Below, piece by piece: positions 35,276 to 43,665 of a DNA stretch of 64,000 bases. Source of the stretch: Bacteroidales bacterium UBA5382 (lineage in GTDB: Bacteria > Bacteroidota > Bacteroidia > Bacteroidales > Dysgonomonadaceae); assembly GCA_002409745.1 (NCBI GenBank), contig DHOU01000040.1:61092-125091 (forward strand). The letters run 5' to 3'. How positions within the stretch are numbered: the stretch's first letter is position 1; the number at the start of each line of letters is the position of its first letter. The translations under genes were made by a program, and so were the position numbers. The notes under the pieces were generated by a model. That model saw nothing but the letters and a program-made list of their open reading frames with translations, searched no databases and was not told the origin of the DNA.

Positions 35276-36736
35276 ATGAATCCACATCACAAACCGATGG
35301 AAAAGCATCATTTGGTTCCCAAAGGGATCCTGTTTCCTTTTATTCTTCTGACAGCCTTGTTCTTCATCTGGGCGGTGCCTAACAATATGACCGATGCCAT
35401 GCTGGCCGCCTTTAAACGCATCATGAGTTTCTCCGACACTCAGACCGCTTGGATACAAGTCGTGGCATACCTGTTGGGATATGGCTGTTTCGCGTTGCCC
35501 GGCGCTATTTTCATCAAGAAACATACATACAAATCGGGGGTATTGCTGGGATTAAGCTTATGCATTACCGGCTGCTTCTTATTCTATCCGGCCATGCTGG
35601 CCATTGATATCAATCCGTTTTTCTGCTTCGCGGTATACCTTCTGGCATTTTTCATTTTATTCGCCGGACTGTCTATTTTGGAGACTTCCACCAATTCGTA
35701 CGTGTACGCGTTGGGCGATCCGGTAACGGCTACGAGAAGATTGAATTTCTCTCAATCGTTTAATCCGTTCGGAGCGTTGACCGGTGCTTTGGCGAGCCAA
35801 ATCTTCGTTCTTTCGCAATTAAATACGATGAGCGCCGAGGATAGGAGCGGCCTTTCGCAAGCCGATTTGTTGCAGATACAGAATGGGGAGTTAAATGCCG
35901 TTACTACGGCGTATGTGGTGCTGGGCCTGGTGATGCTTGTCTTGTTGGCAGCCATCTTTTTTACCCGCATGCCCAAGGCGCAGGACGATGATAAGACCTT
36001 GAATCTGAAAGCGACATTCGGGCGTCTCAAGCGCAATAAGAATTACGTTTGGGGCGTAGCGACCCAATTCTTTTATGTGGGAGCGCAGGTGGCGGTATGG
36101 TCGTTCCTGATCCGTTACGTCATTCAACATCTCGACTTGAACGGCGTGATCGCTTCATTAGGCTCGGGGGCGTCTTCCGAAACGATTATGAGTACACTGC
36201 GGAATGTGGAACCGGTGGCCGCACGGTTTTATCATTTCTGCGAATGGATAGGGCTGGACGCCTTGCTGCCGCGTACGGCCGAACAAGCTGCGGCGACGTA
36301 CTATATTTTGTCGATGGTGTTGTTCGTCTGCGCTCGCTTTTTGTGTACCTGGCTGATGAAGTGGATCAAACCGGTGAACTTGCTGTCGGTGCTGGCGATT
36401 TTGGCGGTCATTTGCAGTGTGACAACGGTGTACGCACCGGGTTTCTTGGGCGTCTATGCGCTGATGGGCATTTCGGGTTGCATGTCGCTCATGTTCCCGA
36501 CGATTTACGGCATCGGCATGCGCGGATTGGGAGAGGACACCAAAATCGGCAGTTCGGGAATGGTTATGGCAATTGCCGGAGCGGCTTTTTTGACGCAGAT
36601 ACAAGGCATCCTATCCGACCATTCGGGAAGCATTCAGTTAGCCTATTGGGTGCCTGCCGTTGCGTTTTTAATCATAACCGTATACAGCTTTACCATTGCC
36701 CGCGATAAGAAGTTAGAGGCTTCTTTGGAAAATTGA
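35276..36736 (+). CDS. FucP-type sugar:proton symporter (MFS)
   Basis: A 486-residue inner membrane transporter with about 12 hydrophobic helices. It resembles the FucP family of the major facilitator superfamily: FFIWAVPNNMTDAML with the acidic residue equivalent to the FucP helix-1 Asp, ILETSTNSYVYALG with the helix-4 Glu, and NFSQSFNPFGALTG. E. coli FucP carries L-fucose and also D-arabinose and L-galactose, so the family fits either pathway sugar. A loop insertion lies around residues 295-345 between the two halves. It begins 9 bp after the mutarotase-like gene. It should import the monosaccharide released by the periplasmic enzymes encoded upstream. Confidence 0.9.
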   Translation: MNPHHKPMEKHHLVPKGILFPFILLTALFFIWAVPNNMTDAMLAAFKRIMSFSDTQTAWIQVVAYLLGYGCFALPGAIFIKKHTYKSGVLLGLSLCITGCFLFYPAMLAIDINPFFCFAVYLLAFFILFAGLSILETSTNSYVYALGDPVTATRRLNFSQSFNPFGALTGALASQIFVLSQLNTMSAEDRSGLSQADLLQIQNGELNAVTTAYVVLGLVMLVLLAAIFFTRMPKAQDDDKTLNLKATFGRLKRNKNYVWGVATQFFYVGAQVAVWSFLIRYVIQHLDLNGVIASLGSGASSETIMSTLRNVEPVAARFYHFCEWIGLDALLPRTAEQAAATYYILSMVLFVCARFLCTWLMKWIKPVNLLSVLAILAVICSVTTVYAPGFLGVYALMGISGCMSLMFPTIYGIGMRGLGEDTKIGSSGMVMAIAGAAFLTQIQGILSDHSGSIQLAYWVPAVAFLIITVYSFTIARDKKLEASLEN

Positions 36737-36756
36737 TTTAAAAAGAGAATAATGAT

Positions 36757-38382
36757 ATGGGAAAATTAGTAATAGGAATCGACTATGGTACCGATTCGTG
36801 CAGGGCATTGATTGTCAATGCGGAGTCGGGAGAAGAGATCGCGGTATCGGAATCGTATTATCGGCGGTGGAGGAACGGATGGTATTGCGATCCGTCGAAG
36901 AACCGCTACCGTCAACATCCGCAGGATTATATCGATTCGCTGGAAGAAGCCGTTCGCGGAGCGGTGTCTCAACTTCCTGCCGGAGCGGCGGAAGATATTG
37001 CCGCTTTGGGAATCGATACGACCGGCAGTACGCCCTGCCTGACGGACAGGAGCGGTACGCCGTTGGCTTTATTGCCGGAGTATGCGGAAGATCCGGATGC
37101 CATGTTTATCCTTTGGAAAGACCATACCTCTATCCGCGAAGCCGCGGAAATAAATGAGTTGGCGCATCGCAGGAACCCCGATTTCACGGCCCTTTCCGGA
37201 GGTATTTATTCCTCCGAATGGTTTTGGGCTAAAGCGCTTCACGCGTTGCGGGAAAATGAAAGCATCCGGAAGGACGCGTATGCCATTATCGAGCATTGCG
37301 ATTGGATGCCGGCATTGCTTACCGGTCGGTTAAGGCCCGAAGAAGTCAAACGCAGCCGATGCGCCGCGGGGCATAAAGGGATGTGGGCGGAAGAGTGGGG
37401 CGGTTATCCGTCGCAGGAGTTTCTTTCACGGCTCGATCCTTTGTTCGACGGTTTTGCCGGGCATTTGAGCAACGAAACCTACACCGGCGACATCCCGGCC
37501 GGAGAACTCACCCAAGAGTGGGCGGAACGCCTGGGATTGCGCAAAGAGACAAAAGTGGCCGTGGGCATCATCGATGCGCATGCCGGAGCCGTCGGAGCCG
37601 GAATAAAAGCGCATACGATGGTTAAGATTGTCGGCACGTCGACCTGCGATATTGTGGTTACTCCGAAGGAAGATATGAAAGAGAAGTTTGTCCCCGGCAT
37701 CAGCGGGCAAGTCGATGGCTCGGTTATTCCGGGATATATCGGTTTGGAGGCGGGGCAATCGGCTTTCGGCGATATCTATGCCTGGTTTAAGCACCTTCTC
37801 TCATGGACGTTGCAGGGTGTGGAAGCCGGCGAAGCGCTTATTTCGCGTATCTTGCCGGCTCTTAATGAAGAAGCGTCGAAACTTACGGTGATGGAAAACG
37901 ATCCGGTGGCTTGTGATTGGTTCAACGGCCGTCGCACGCCTTATGCCGATCAAAAATTACAGGGCGGCCTTTTCGGATTGACATTGGGCACGACGCCGGC
38001 GCAGATTTATAAAAGTCTGGTAGAAGCGACGGCTTTCGGTTCGCGGGCTATAATGGAACATATTGAAAAAGAAGGAATCGAGATTGCAGAGGTTATCGGA
38101 GTAGGGGGTATTTCCCTGAAATCGCCCTATGTAATGCAAACGTTGAGCGATGTGATGGGCATTCCTATCAAGATAGCCGCTACACAACAAGCCGGAGCGT
38201 TGGGTGCGGCTATAGGCGCTTCGGTAGCGGCCGGTTGTTTCGACTCGGTGCAGAACGCTCAAAAGGTTTTGGTACAAAAACATCTGACCGTATATTATCC
38301 GCAAGATAAACATCGGAAAGCATATGATGTACTCTATAACCGATACCTTAAAGCCGGGATTTTTATGCAGGATTTCCGGTAA
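36757..38382 (+). CDS. AraB-type ribulokinase (FGGY family)
   Basis: A 541-residue cytoplasmic sugar kinase of the FGGY family, closest in motifs to AraB: IGIDYGTDSCRALIVN (phosphate-1 loop), RQHPQDYIDSLE, LGIDTTGSTPCL, LWKDHTSIREA, GIIDAHAGAVGAG with the catalytic-base Asp, KIVGTSTCDIV, and GVGGISLKSPYVMQTLSDVMG near the C-terminus. AraB-group enzymes phosphorylate both L- and D-ribulose. No L-arabinose isomerase or ribulose-phosphate 4-epimerase is nearby, while FucI heads the operon. It is therefore read here as a D-ribulokinase making D-ribulose 5-phosphate for the pentose phosphate pathway. It is last in the operon and followed by an imperfect terminator hairpin. Confidence 0.85.
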   Translation: MGKLVIGIDYGTDSCRALIVNAESGEEIAVSESYYRRWRNGWYCDPSKNRYRQHPQDYIDSLEEAVRGAVSQLPAGAAEDIAALGIDTTGSTPCLTDRSGTPLALLPEYAEDPDAMFILWKDHTSIREAAEINELAHRRNPDFTALSGGIYSSEWFWAKALHALRENESIRKDAYAIIEHCDWMPALLTGRLRPEEVKRSRCAAGHKGMWAEEWGGYPSQEFLSRLDPLFDGFAGHLSNETYTGDIPAGELTQEWAERLGLRKETKVAVGIIDAHAGAVGAGIKAHTMVKIVGTSTCDIVVTPKEDMKEKFVPGISGQVDGSVIPGYIGLEAGQSAFGDIYAWFKHLLSWTLQGVEAGEALISRILPALNEEASKLTVMENDPVACDWFNGRRTPYADQKLQGGLFGLTLGTTPAQIYKSLVEATAFGSRAIMEHIEKEGIEIAEVIGVGGISLKSPYVMQTLSDVMGIPIKIAATQQAGALGAAIGASVAAGCFDSVQNAQKVLVQKHLTVYYPQDKHRKAYDVLYNRYLKAGIFMQDFR

Positions 38383-38387
38383 AAGAT

Positions 38388-38422
38388 AAGCGAGGGTACC
38401 GTTTCGAACGATGCCCCCGCTT
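38388..38422. terminator. Terminator-like hairpin between convergent genes
   Basis: AAGCGAGGG (38388-38396) pairs with CCCCGCTT near 38414-38422, with one A-C mismatch. It lies between the kinase stop and the convergent carboxylase stop. The T-run is short, so termination may be partial. Confidence 0.5.
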
Positions 38423-38458
38423 TAAATATTTCACATAAGAGTAAGAGAGAATTTGTTA

Positions 38459-40366
38459 TTAAACAATTTCTACCAGCGGTACTCCTTCTTTCACTACATC
38501 CCCTGCCTGAACGAATATACGGCGCACGGTTCCGGAAAGTTCGGATGTGATGTCATTTTCCATCTTCATCGCTTCAAGAATCAGTAAATTGTCACCTTTC
38601 TTTACTGTCTCGCCTTCTTTTACGAGGACTTCGATAATATTACCCGGCATCGGGCTCTGAATATATTGTCCTTTCGGTCCTGAAGGTTCGGCATCCTGAA
38701 CGTGTTGCTGTTGCGAAGCCTGCGACTGTTCGCTTTTTTGCGTATGGCTACCGCCATTTGCTTCAAATTCTTTTTTGCGCAGATTTCTTAAGAAATTGGT
38801 CGCCACCGCAGGGAACAATTCGAGCAAAAGTTGATCTTTTTCATCTTTTGCCAAGTGAACGCTTCCGTACTCTTCCAAAACAGGATTGTCCTGACTTTTA
38901 TAAGTCGAAGTATCGTAAGGCGTTTCTTCTCGGGTGCCGGCAATTTGCAAGCGGAATTCGGGATTCACCGGGACGGGGGTTTTACCATATTCCCCTTTTA
39001 CAAGGGCCACAAATTGGTTGGAAGCATTGGCATATTTCGGCCGTCCGTTTTTCAGGTTTAAAGCCGAACTTACCGCTTGAGCTCCTACAATTTGACTGGT
39101 AGGAGTTACCAATGGAGGTAACCCTGCATCCAAACGGACACTGGGGATGAGCTTCATGGCGTCATCCAAAATGTCCAACGAATTGAATTGCTTTAATTGA
39201 GCAACCATATTCGTGTACATACCTCCCGGAATTTCGGCGTTCTTAACACGCTCATCGGCTTTCGGGAAATTGAAGTAAGTTTCAATAGCGTGGCAGGCGT
39301 CCAATAGAGCTGCTTCGTCATTACGTTTAGCCGCTTCGATAGCTTTATCGAACTCTCTGTCGATTTCAGCGGGCAGGGTATCCGTAAGCGGATTGAATGG
39401 TTTCGGGAATTGTTTTACGGCATCGTAAGGATCCAATTCCTTACGTATATCGAACAACTCCTTGTTGATCTTGGCTACCGCTTCCATGTTTACATCCAAT
39501 TCGACACCTAGTTTTTTACAGAAAATGTAAATTAACTCAAGCGCAGGCGCTGCGGGTCCTCCGGCGAAGTTCCAGATAACCGTGTCAACGATATCGGCAC
39601 CGTAAACAATGGCGGTAAGTACCGCTGCAAGGCCGTAACCGGGGGTGCAATGCGTATGGAAATCGACCGGAACGTTGATATGCTTTTTGAACAGCGGTAT
39701 CAAGGCTGCTACGCGCGAAGGAGGAATAAGCCCGCTCATATCCTTGATGGTGATCATATCGGCTCCGAGGGCAAACATTTCTTTCGCTTTATTGAGGAAA
39801 TACTCGTCGGTAAACACCGGGTTGTGCTTGGGTTTCGGAGTTTCTTCTTTTTTGGAGAACAGACCGAGGAATCCACCCTTTTTCGTTTCTTCCTGCGGGT
39901 CGTCATCATATTTCGGATCGACCGTATAGCAAACGGCGCAATCGGCCATTCCTCCATATTTCTTAATCGACTTTACACTCGATTTGATGTTGTCTACGTC
40001 ATTCAGGGCGTCGAAAATACGCATGATGTTGAGTCCTGAAGCGACGGCATTTTTAAAAAAACCGTCGATAATTTCATCGGGGTAGGGAGCATATCCGTAT
40101 AAGTTCCGTCCTCGGGAAAGGGCCGTCAGTTTAGAAACATTCCCTACTGCGGCATGTATTTTTTCAAGCCGGTCCCAAGGGTTTTCATTCAGGTAACGCA
40201 TTACCGAATCGGGAACAGCACCTCCCCAAACCTCCATTGCATAGAAGTTGGCATCCTTATAATACGGCAATACCCTGTCGACTTGCGACTGGTTCATGCG
40301 CGTAGCAAAAGCCGATTGCTGACCATCTCTCAATGTGAGATCTCTGATTAAAAGTTTCTGATTCAT
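38459..40366 (-). CDS. Biotin-dependent oxaloacetate decarboxylase alpha / pyruvate carboxylase B subunit
   Basis: A 635-residue cytoplasmic protein. The N-terminal carboxyltransferase TIM barrel (about 1-310) shows IRDLTLRDGQQSAFATRM, YAMEVWGGAVPDS, MRIFDALNDVDN, TIKDMSGLIPP and VDFHTHCTPGYG. The conserved PYC/OADA domain (about 320-490) has IPGGMYTNMVAQL. A Gln/Ser-rich linker leads to the C-terminal biotinyl domain with EAMKMEND, whose Lys is the biotin attachment site. It may act with membrane subunits as a Na+-pumping oxaloacetate decarboxylase or with a biotin carboxylase as pyruvate carboxylase. No partner gene lies in the window. A Lys/Glu-rich insertion (about residues 170-195, including GGFLGLFSKKEE) interrupts the barrel. 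Confidence 0.9.
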   Translation of the reverse strand: MNQKLLIRDLTLRDGQQSAFATRMNQSQVDRVLPYYKDANFYAMEVWGGAVPDSVMRYLNENPWDRLEKIHAAVGNVSKLTALSRGRNLYGYAPYPDEIIDGFFKNAVASGLNIMRIFDALNDVDNIKSSVKSIKKYGGMADCAVCYTVDPKYDDDPQEETKKGGFLGLFSKKEETPKPKHNPVFTDEYFLNKAKEMFALGADMITIKDMSGLIPPSRVAALIPLFKKHINVPVDFHTHCTPGYGLAAVLTAIVYGADIVDTVIWNFAGGPAAPALELIYIFCKKLGVELDVNMEAVAKINKELFDIRKELDPYDAVKQFPKPFNPLTDTLPAEIDREFDKAIEAAKRNDEAALLDACHAIETYFNFPKADERVKNAEIPGGMYTNMVAQLKQFNSLDILDDAMKLIPSVRLDAGLPPLVTPTSQIVGAQAVSSALNLKNGRPKYANASNQFVALVKGEYGKTPVPVNPEFRLQIAGTREETPYDTSTYKSQDNPVLEEYGSVHLAKDEKDQLLLELFPAVATNFLRNLRKKEFEANGGSHTQKSEQSQASQQQHVQDAEPSGPKGQYIQSPMPGNIIEVLVKEGETVKKGDNLLILEAMKMENDITSELSGTVRRIFVQAGDVVKEGVPLVEIV

Positions 40367-40457
40367 ATCAAACTTGTCTTTCTTAAAATATTATTAATGT
40401 AAAATACATAACAAATTCGCATCAACTTAGTTTTAAAAAAAACTTTTAAAATAGAAT

Positions 40458-42137
40458 TTAATGCTTTTTAGAGTTCATTTGAGAAGCAAACTCCACAACA
40501 AGCTTACGGTCTTCGACATAAATACCTTTTAAGGCTTTTACTACCTGCCGCGCATTTTGCTCGGGAACTTCGAAAAAGGAAAAGTTCTTCATCAGGTCGA
40601 TCCGTCCCACGCGTACTTTGCCTGGAACATAGTCGTTGAGAAAACCCATTAAGTTGGCCGGATTGGCGCCATCGATTTTTCCTATATTGATAAAGAGACG
40701 GGTATATCCTTTTTCGGGCTGACGGTTATTTTTATCCCCTCTGTCGTATTTATCCCCCCGTTCGTTTTTCCGGTTGCGGGTACGTTCGTTTTTCGAATAG
40801 GATTGTTCGGAAGGTTCTTCTATTTCCTCGGCCTTTTGATAATAGTCGATCAAGCGGTTGAATTCGAGCGAAACGACACGCTTTATGACATCTTCCTTAT
40901 CGAGCCAGTCGAGTTTACGGAAGATGGAAGGAAGCAAACGTTCTATTTCTTCTTCGTTGACTTTTACTTTTTCAATCTTATCGACGAAGTTGAACAATTG
41001 TTTTTCGCAGATGATGTCGCCTGCAGGAATATTCTCCTTTTCGAACGTCTTATTGATAGTCTTTTCTATCTGTTTGATTTTCCCTTTTTCCTTGGTGTGG
41101 ATGATGGAAATGGATGTCCCCGCTTTTCCGGCTCGTCCCGTACGTCCGCTGCGGTGGGTGTATACTTCCAAGTCGTCCGGCAGGCCGAAATTGATGACGT
41201 GGGTAATATCGTCGACATCCAAACCGCGGGCGGCAACGTCGGTAGCGACTAAGATCTGGAGGTTTCGCTGGCGGAATTTGTTCATTACATAATCGCGCTG
41301 CGCCTGCGACAGGTCGCCGTGAAGCGAGTCGGCGTCGTAACCGTCCTGAATAAGTTTGTCGGCGATTTCCTGCGTATCTTTGCGGGTGCGGCAAAACACG
41401 ATGCCGTAAATATTGGGGTAATAATCCACAATCCGTTTCAGGGCGAGATATTTATCTTTTGCATGCACCATAAAATAGATATGCTTCACGTTTTGCGCCC
41501 CTTCGTTTTTACGGCCGATAATAATTTCGACGGGATCGGACATGTATTTTTTGGTGATTTTGGCAATCTCCTGGGGCATGGTAGCCGAAAAGAGCAACAT
41601 GCTGCGGTCTTGCGGCACGCTGGAAAGGATTTCATCGATACTTTCGGTAAATCCCATGTTGAGCATTTCGTCCGCTTCATCGAGGATGACGGTGTGTACG
41701 TTGGCGAGGGACACCGTTTTACGCTTAATCAAGTCGATAAGGCGTCCGGGAGTGGCGACAACGATTTGGACGCCGCGCTTCAGCGTTTTTATCTGGCTTT
41801 CGATACTCGATCCGCCGTAAACGGGAAGGATTTTGAGGCCTTTGACATATTGCGAAATCTCGGTGAGGTCGCCGGCAATTTGCAGGCACAGCTCACGGGT
41901 AGGGCAAAGAATCAGCGTTTGGGGAGATAATAGTCCGATGTCGGTTTTCTGGATGACGGGGATGCCGAAAGCGGCGGTTTTACCGGTACCCGTTTGCGCT
42001 AAAGCGATAATATCGCGGGTATTGCTTAATAGTTGCGGGATGACTTGCTCCTGCACGGGCATCGGTTGTTCGAAACCCATTTCCTGAATTGCCCGCAATA
42101 TCTCGGGAGCAACTCCTAGTTGTTCAAATGTACTCAT
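40458..42137 (-). CDS. DEAD-box RNA helicase with DbpA-type RNA-binding domain
   Basis: A 559-residue ATP-dependent RNA helicase. Helicase motifs occur in order: Q motif (FEQPMPVQEQVIP), I AQTGTGKTAAF, Ia PTREL, II DEAD, III SAT, IV-V region ATDVAARGLDVD, and VI HRSGRTGRAG. After about residue 440 comes a basic, hydrophilic linker (SKNERTRNRKNERGDK) and then a DbpA-like RNA-recognition domain (YTRLFINIGKIDGANPANLM...FFEVPE). This DeaD/CsdA-like layout suggests ribosome assembly or mRNA remodelling, often cold-induced. A promoter element at 42327-42334 implies a leader of about 180 nt, unusually long here, consistent with post-transcriptional control. Confidence 0.95.
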   Translation of the reverse strand: MSTFEQLGVAPEILRAIQEMGFEQPMPVQEQVIPQLLSNTRDIIALAQTGTGKTAAFGIPVIQKTDIGLLSPQTLILCPTRELCLQIAGDLTEISQYVKGLKILPVYGGSSIESQIKTLKRGVQIVVATPGRLIDLIKRKTVSLANVHTVILDEADEMLNMGFTESIDEILSSVPQDRSMLLFSATMPQEIAKITKKYMSDPVEIIIGRKNEGAQNVKHIYFMVHAKDKYLALKRIVDYYPNIYGIVFCRTRKDTQEIADKLIQDGYDADSLHGDLSQAQRDYVMNKFRQRNLQILVATDVAARGLDVDDITHVINFGLPDDLEVYTHRSGRTGRAGKAGTSISIIHTKEKGKIKQIEKTINKTFEKENIPAGDIICEKQLFNFVDKIEKVKVNEEEIERLLPSIFRKLDWLDKEDVIKRVVSLEFNRLIDYYQKAEEIEEPSEQSYSKNERTRNRKNERGDKYDRGDKNNRQPEKGYTRLFINIGKIDGANPANLMGFLNDYVPGKVRVGRIDLMKNFSFFEVPEQNARQVVKALKGIYVEDRKLVVEFASQMNSKKH

Positions 42138-42320
42138 CTGTTTTTTGTTATATTAATTGGTGAAAGTATCCCAAACGATCTCTCTACCCCCACATAACGA
42201 CGAAAGAAAAGATGAGAGGAGCGCTCGATAATACGTACGTTTTGATTAAAAAAAGAGAAATGCGGCACATAGGCTGCTCATCCGTCCGGATGGAAGGATC
42301 TAGATAACCCTGATTGAAAT
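42138..42320 (-). promoter_or_regulatory. Long 5' leader of the DEAD-box helicase gene
   Basis: The stretch between the predicted start of transcription and the helicase ATG is about 180 nt and has no reading frame of note. It contains short self-complementary segments, for example around 42284-42298 (CATCCGTCCGGATG). Cold-shock-type helicase genes often carry regulatory leaders. No known riboswitch fold is recognised. Confidence 0.4.
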
Positions 42321-42326
42321 CAGGTG

Positions 42327-42334
42327 CAAAAGTA
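42327..42334 (-). promoter_or_regulatory. -7 promoter element for the DEAD-box helicase
   Basis: TACTTTTG on the minus strand matches TAnnTTTG. It is the only good match upstream of the helicase gene. Confidence 0.5.
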
Positions 42335-42359
42335 GTTAAATATATTTATATCACCAAAG

Positions 42360-43427
42360 TTAATAAGGATAGAGCAAGTATTTTTTTAATAAAATCTTTT
42401 TGCCGGAACCCACATTCAGTTCTTTTTCCAAATAGTTATCGACCGAGCCATACTGTTGTTTAATGTGGTCGATGACATAATTGATGTAAGCCCTGTTCAC
42501 CGAAAGCATGGCCGTAATGGCTTCCTGCATATATTCGGGAAGACTTTGTGCGTTTTCGACCGTTGCGGATATGTCGATCACACGGTTGGAAAGGAGATAA
42601 TCGTCTTGTATCACATTTTCGGGAACGCCGATGGCATAGAGGATAAAATACGAAGCAAGGCCTACCCGGTCTTTGCCGAGTGAGCCGGTTAGGAGTATGG
42701 GATAATTACCCTCATCGATAAGGATGTTAAACATTTCGGAGAATGCGGGTTTGTAGTTTTCTACGATTCCCACGTACGATTCCTGTACAAAGCGGATGGC
42801 ATCGCTGCGATTAAAGTCTTCGTCGCGAAGCTGCTCATCGAGTTTTTCGGCGTCCATCAGGCTGATGGGTACCGCTATCCGGCGTATGCCGGGATGCAGG
42901 AGAATGGGATACTTCTTCGCCGTTTTCTCCGAGCGAAAGTCGATAATGGTTTTAATGCCTAACTTTCGGATTTTGTCTTGATCGGCGAGGGTGGCGGTTG
43001 AGAGATTCCCGGAACGGTAGATTCTGCCCCATCGCATTTGTTTGTTATCGGAAGTGAAATAACCGCCCACATCGCGAAAGTTCTTAATTTCATCCATTTC
43101 GATGATGCGGTTGGCGACGATTCCGGAATTGGCCCCTTTTGTTTTGAGAAGAAAATATTCGCGGAATCCCGATTCGGAAGGGTTTATCAGGGCCACCTGA
43201 TCGGTGATTTTATACGATTGGAGCGAAGCGAAGTCATTGAGTGAGCTGTCGGAAGGCGAGGAGTAAATCGCTATTTCCCCCTCCTGGTCGGGGCTCACTT
43301 CCCACTTCAATAAATAATCGCCGTCGGTATTTTTTTCAACCACGGATGATATTTTTACCGTAGAGATACATCCTGTCGAAAGAGCCGACAAGACGAGTAG
43401 GGATGATATGAAATATAGTTTCCTCAC
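42360..43427 (-). CDS. Tyrosine-phosphatase-fold lipoprotein with substituted catalytic loop
   Basis: A 355-residue lipoprotein (signal peptide RKLYFISSLLVLSALSTGC). An N-terminal beta domain (about 25-110) precedes a Y_phosphatase3-type domain with NFRDVGGY, WGRIYRSGNLSTAT, LGIKTIIDFRSEKTAKKYP and a C-terminal helical part. The catalytic P-loop, normally HCxxGKDRTG, reads TGSLGKDRVG. Both the His and the nucleophilic Cys are replaced (T247, G248), while GKDR is intact. It is therefore probably a pseudophosphatase that binds phosphate or phospholipid without hydrolysis. The start chosen is GTG at 43427, which gives a normal lipoprotein signal. An in-frame TTG at 43448 is the alternative. Confidence 0.85.
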   Translation of the reverse strand: MRKLYFISSLLVLSALSTGCISTVKISSVVEKNTDGDYLLKWEVSPDQEGEIAIYSSPSDSSLNDFASLQSYKITDQVALINPSESGFREYFLLKTKGANSGIVANRIIEMDEIKNFRDVGGYFTSDNKQMRWGRIYRSGNLSTATLADQDKIRKLGIKTIIDFRSEKTAKKYPILLHPGIRRIAVPISLMDAEKLDEQLRDEDFNRSDAIRFVQESYVGIVENYKPAFSEMFNILIDEGNYPILLTGSLGKDRVGLASYFILYAIGVPENVIQDDYLLSNRVIDISATVENAQSLPEYMQEAITAMLSVNRAYINYVIDHIKQQYGSVDNYLEKELNVGSGKKILLKKYLLYPY

Positions 43428-43637
43428 TGTTTTTTTTATTAGTAACAAGCAAATATAGTCAAAACATTGTTTCTAAAAGCCATTGAAATGTATATTAACA
43501 ATAAATGGGCGATATGAAACTTTTTTTTGCGACTGTACGCCTCCTTCTGACTTCCCCAAAAAGGGTTCTGTATTTATCCGTCGCTGTTTGTGTTTTTTGA
43601 GGTGACGGCCGACTTGCGGAAGTCGGATATTAATTTG

Positions 43638-43645
43638 TATTTTTG
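43638..43645 (+). promoter_or_regulatory. -7 promoter element for nhaA
   Basis: TATTTTTG matches TAnnTTTG, 20 bp before the ATG at 43666. A perfect 7-bp hairpin (CCGACTT / AAGTCGG, 43609-43626) lies just upstream. Confidence 0.55.
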
Positions 43646-43665
43646 CGCCGGCATATTAAACGGAT

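Noticed and set aside
36049..36708. A 219-codon plus-strand frame overlapping the symporter gene.
   Set aside because: It is Arg/Gly-rich frame-shadow composition within a clear membrane transporter gene.
20881..38382. Reading the locus as an L-fucose operon because of fucI and the fucP-type symporter.
   Set aside because: No fuculokinase or fuculose-1-phosphate aldolase is present; the kinase has AraB-type motifs and the enzymes are DUF2961, not fucosidases.
36757..38382. Reading the kinase as part of an L-arabinose operon.
   Set aside because: No L-arabinose isomerase (araA) or ribulose-5-phosphate 4-epimerase (araD) is nearby; the isomerase present is FucI-type.
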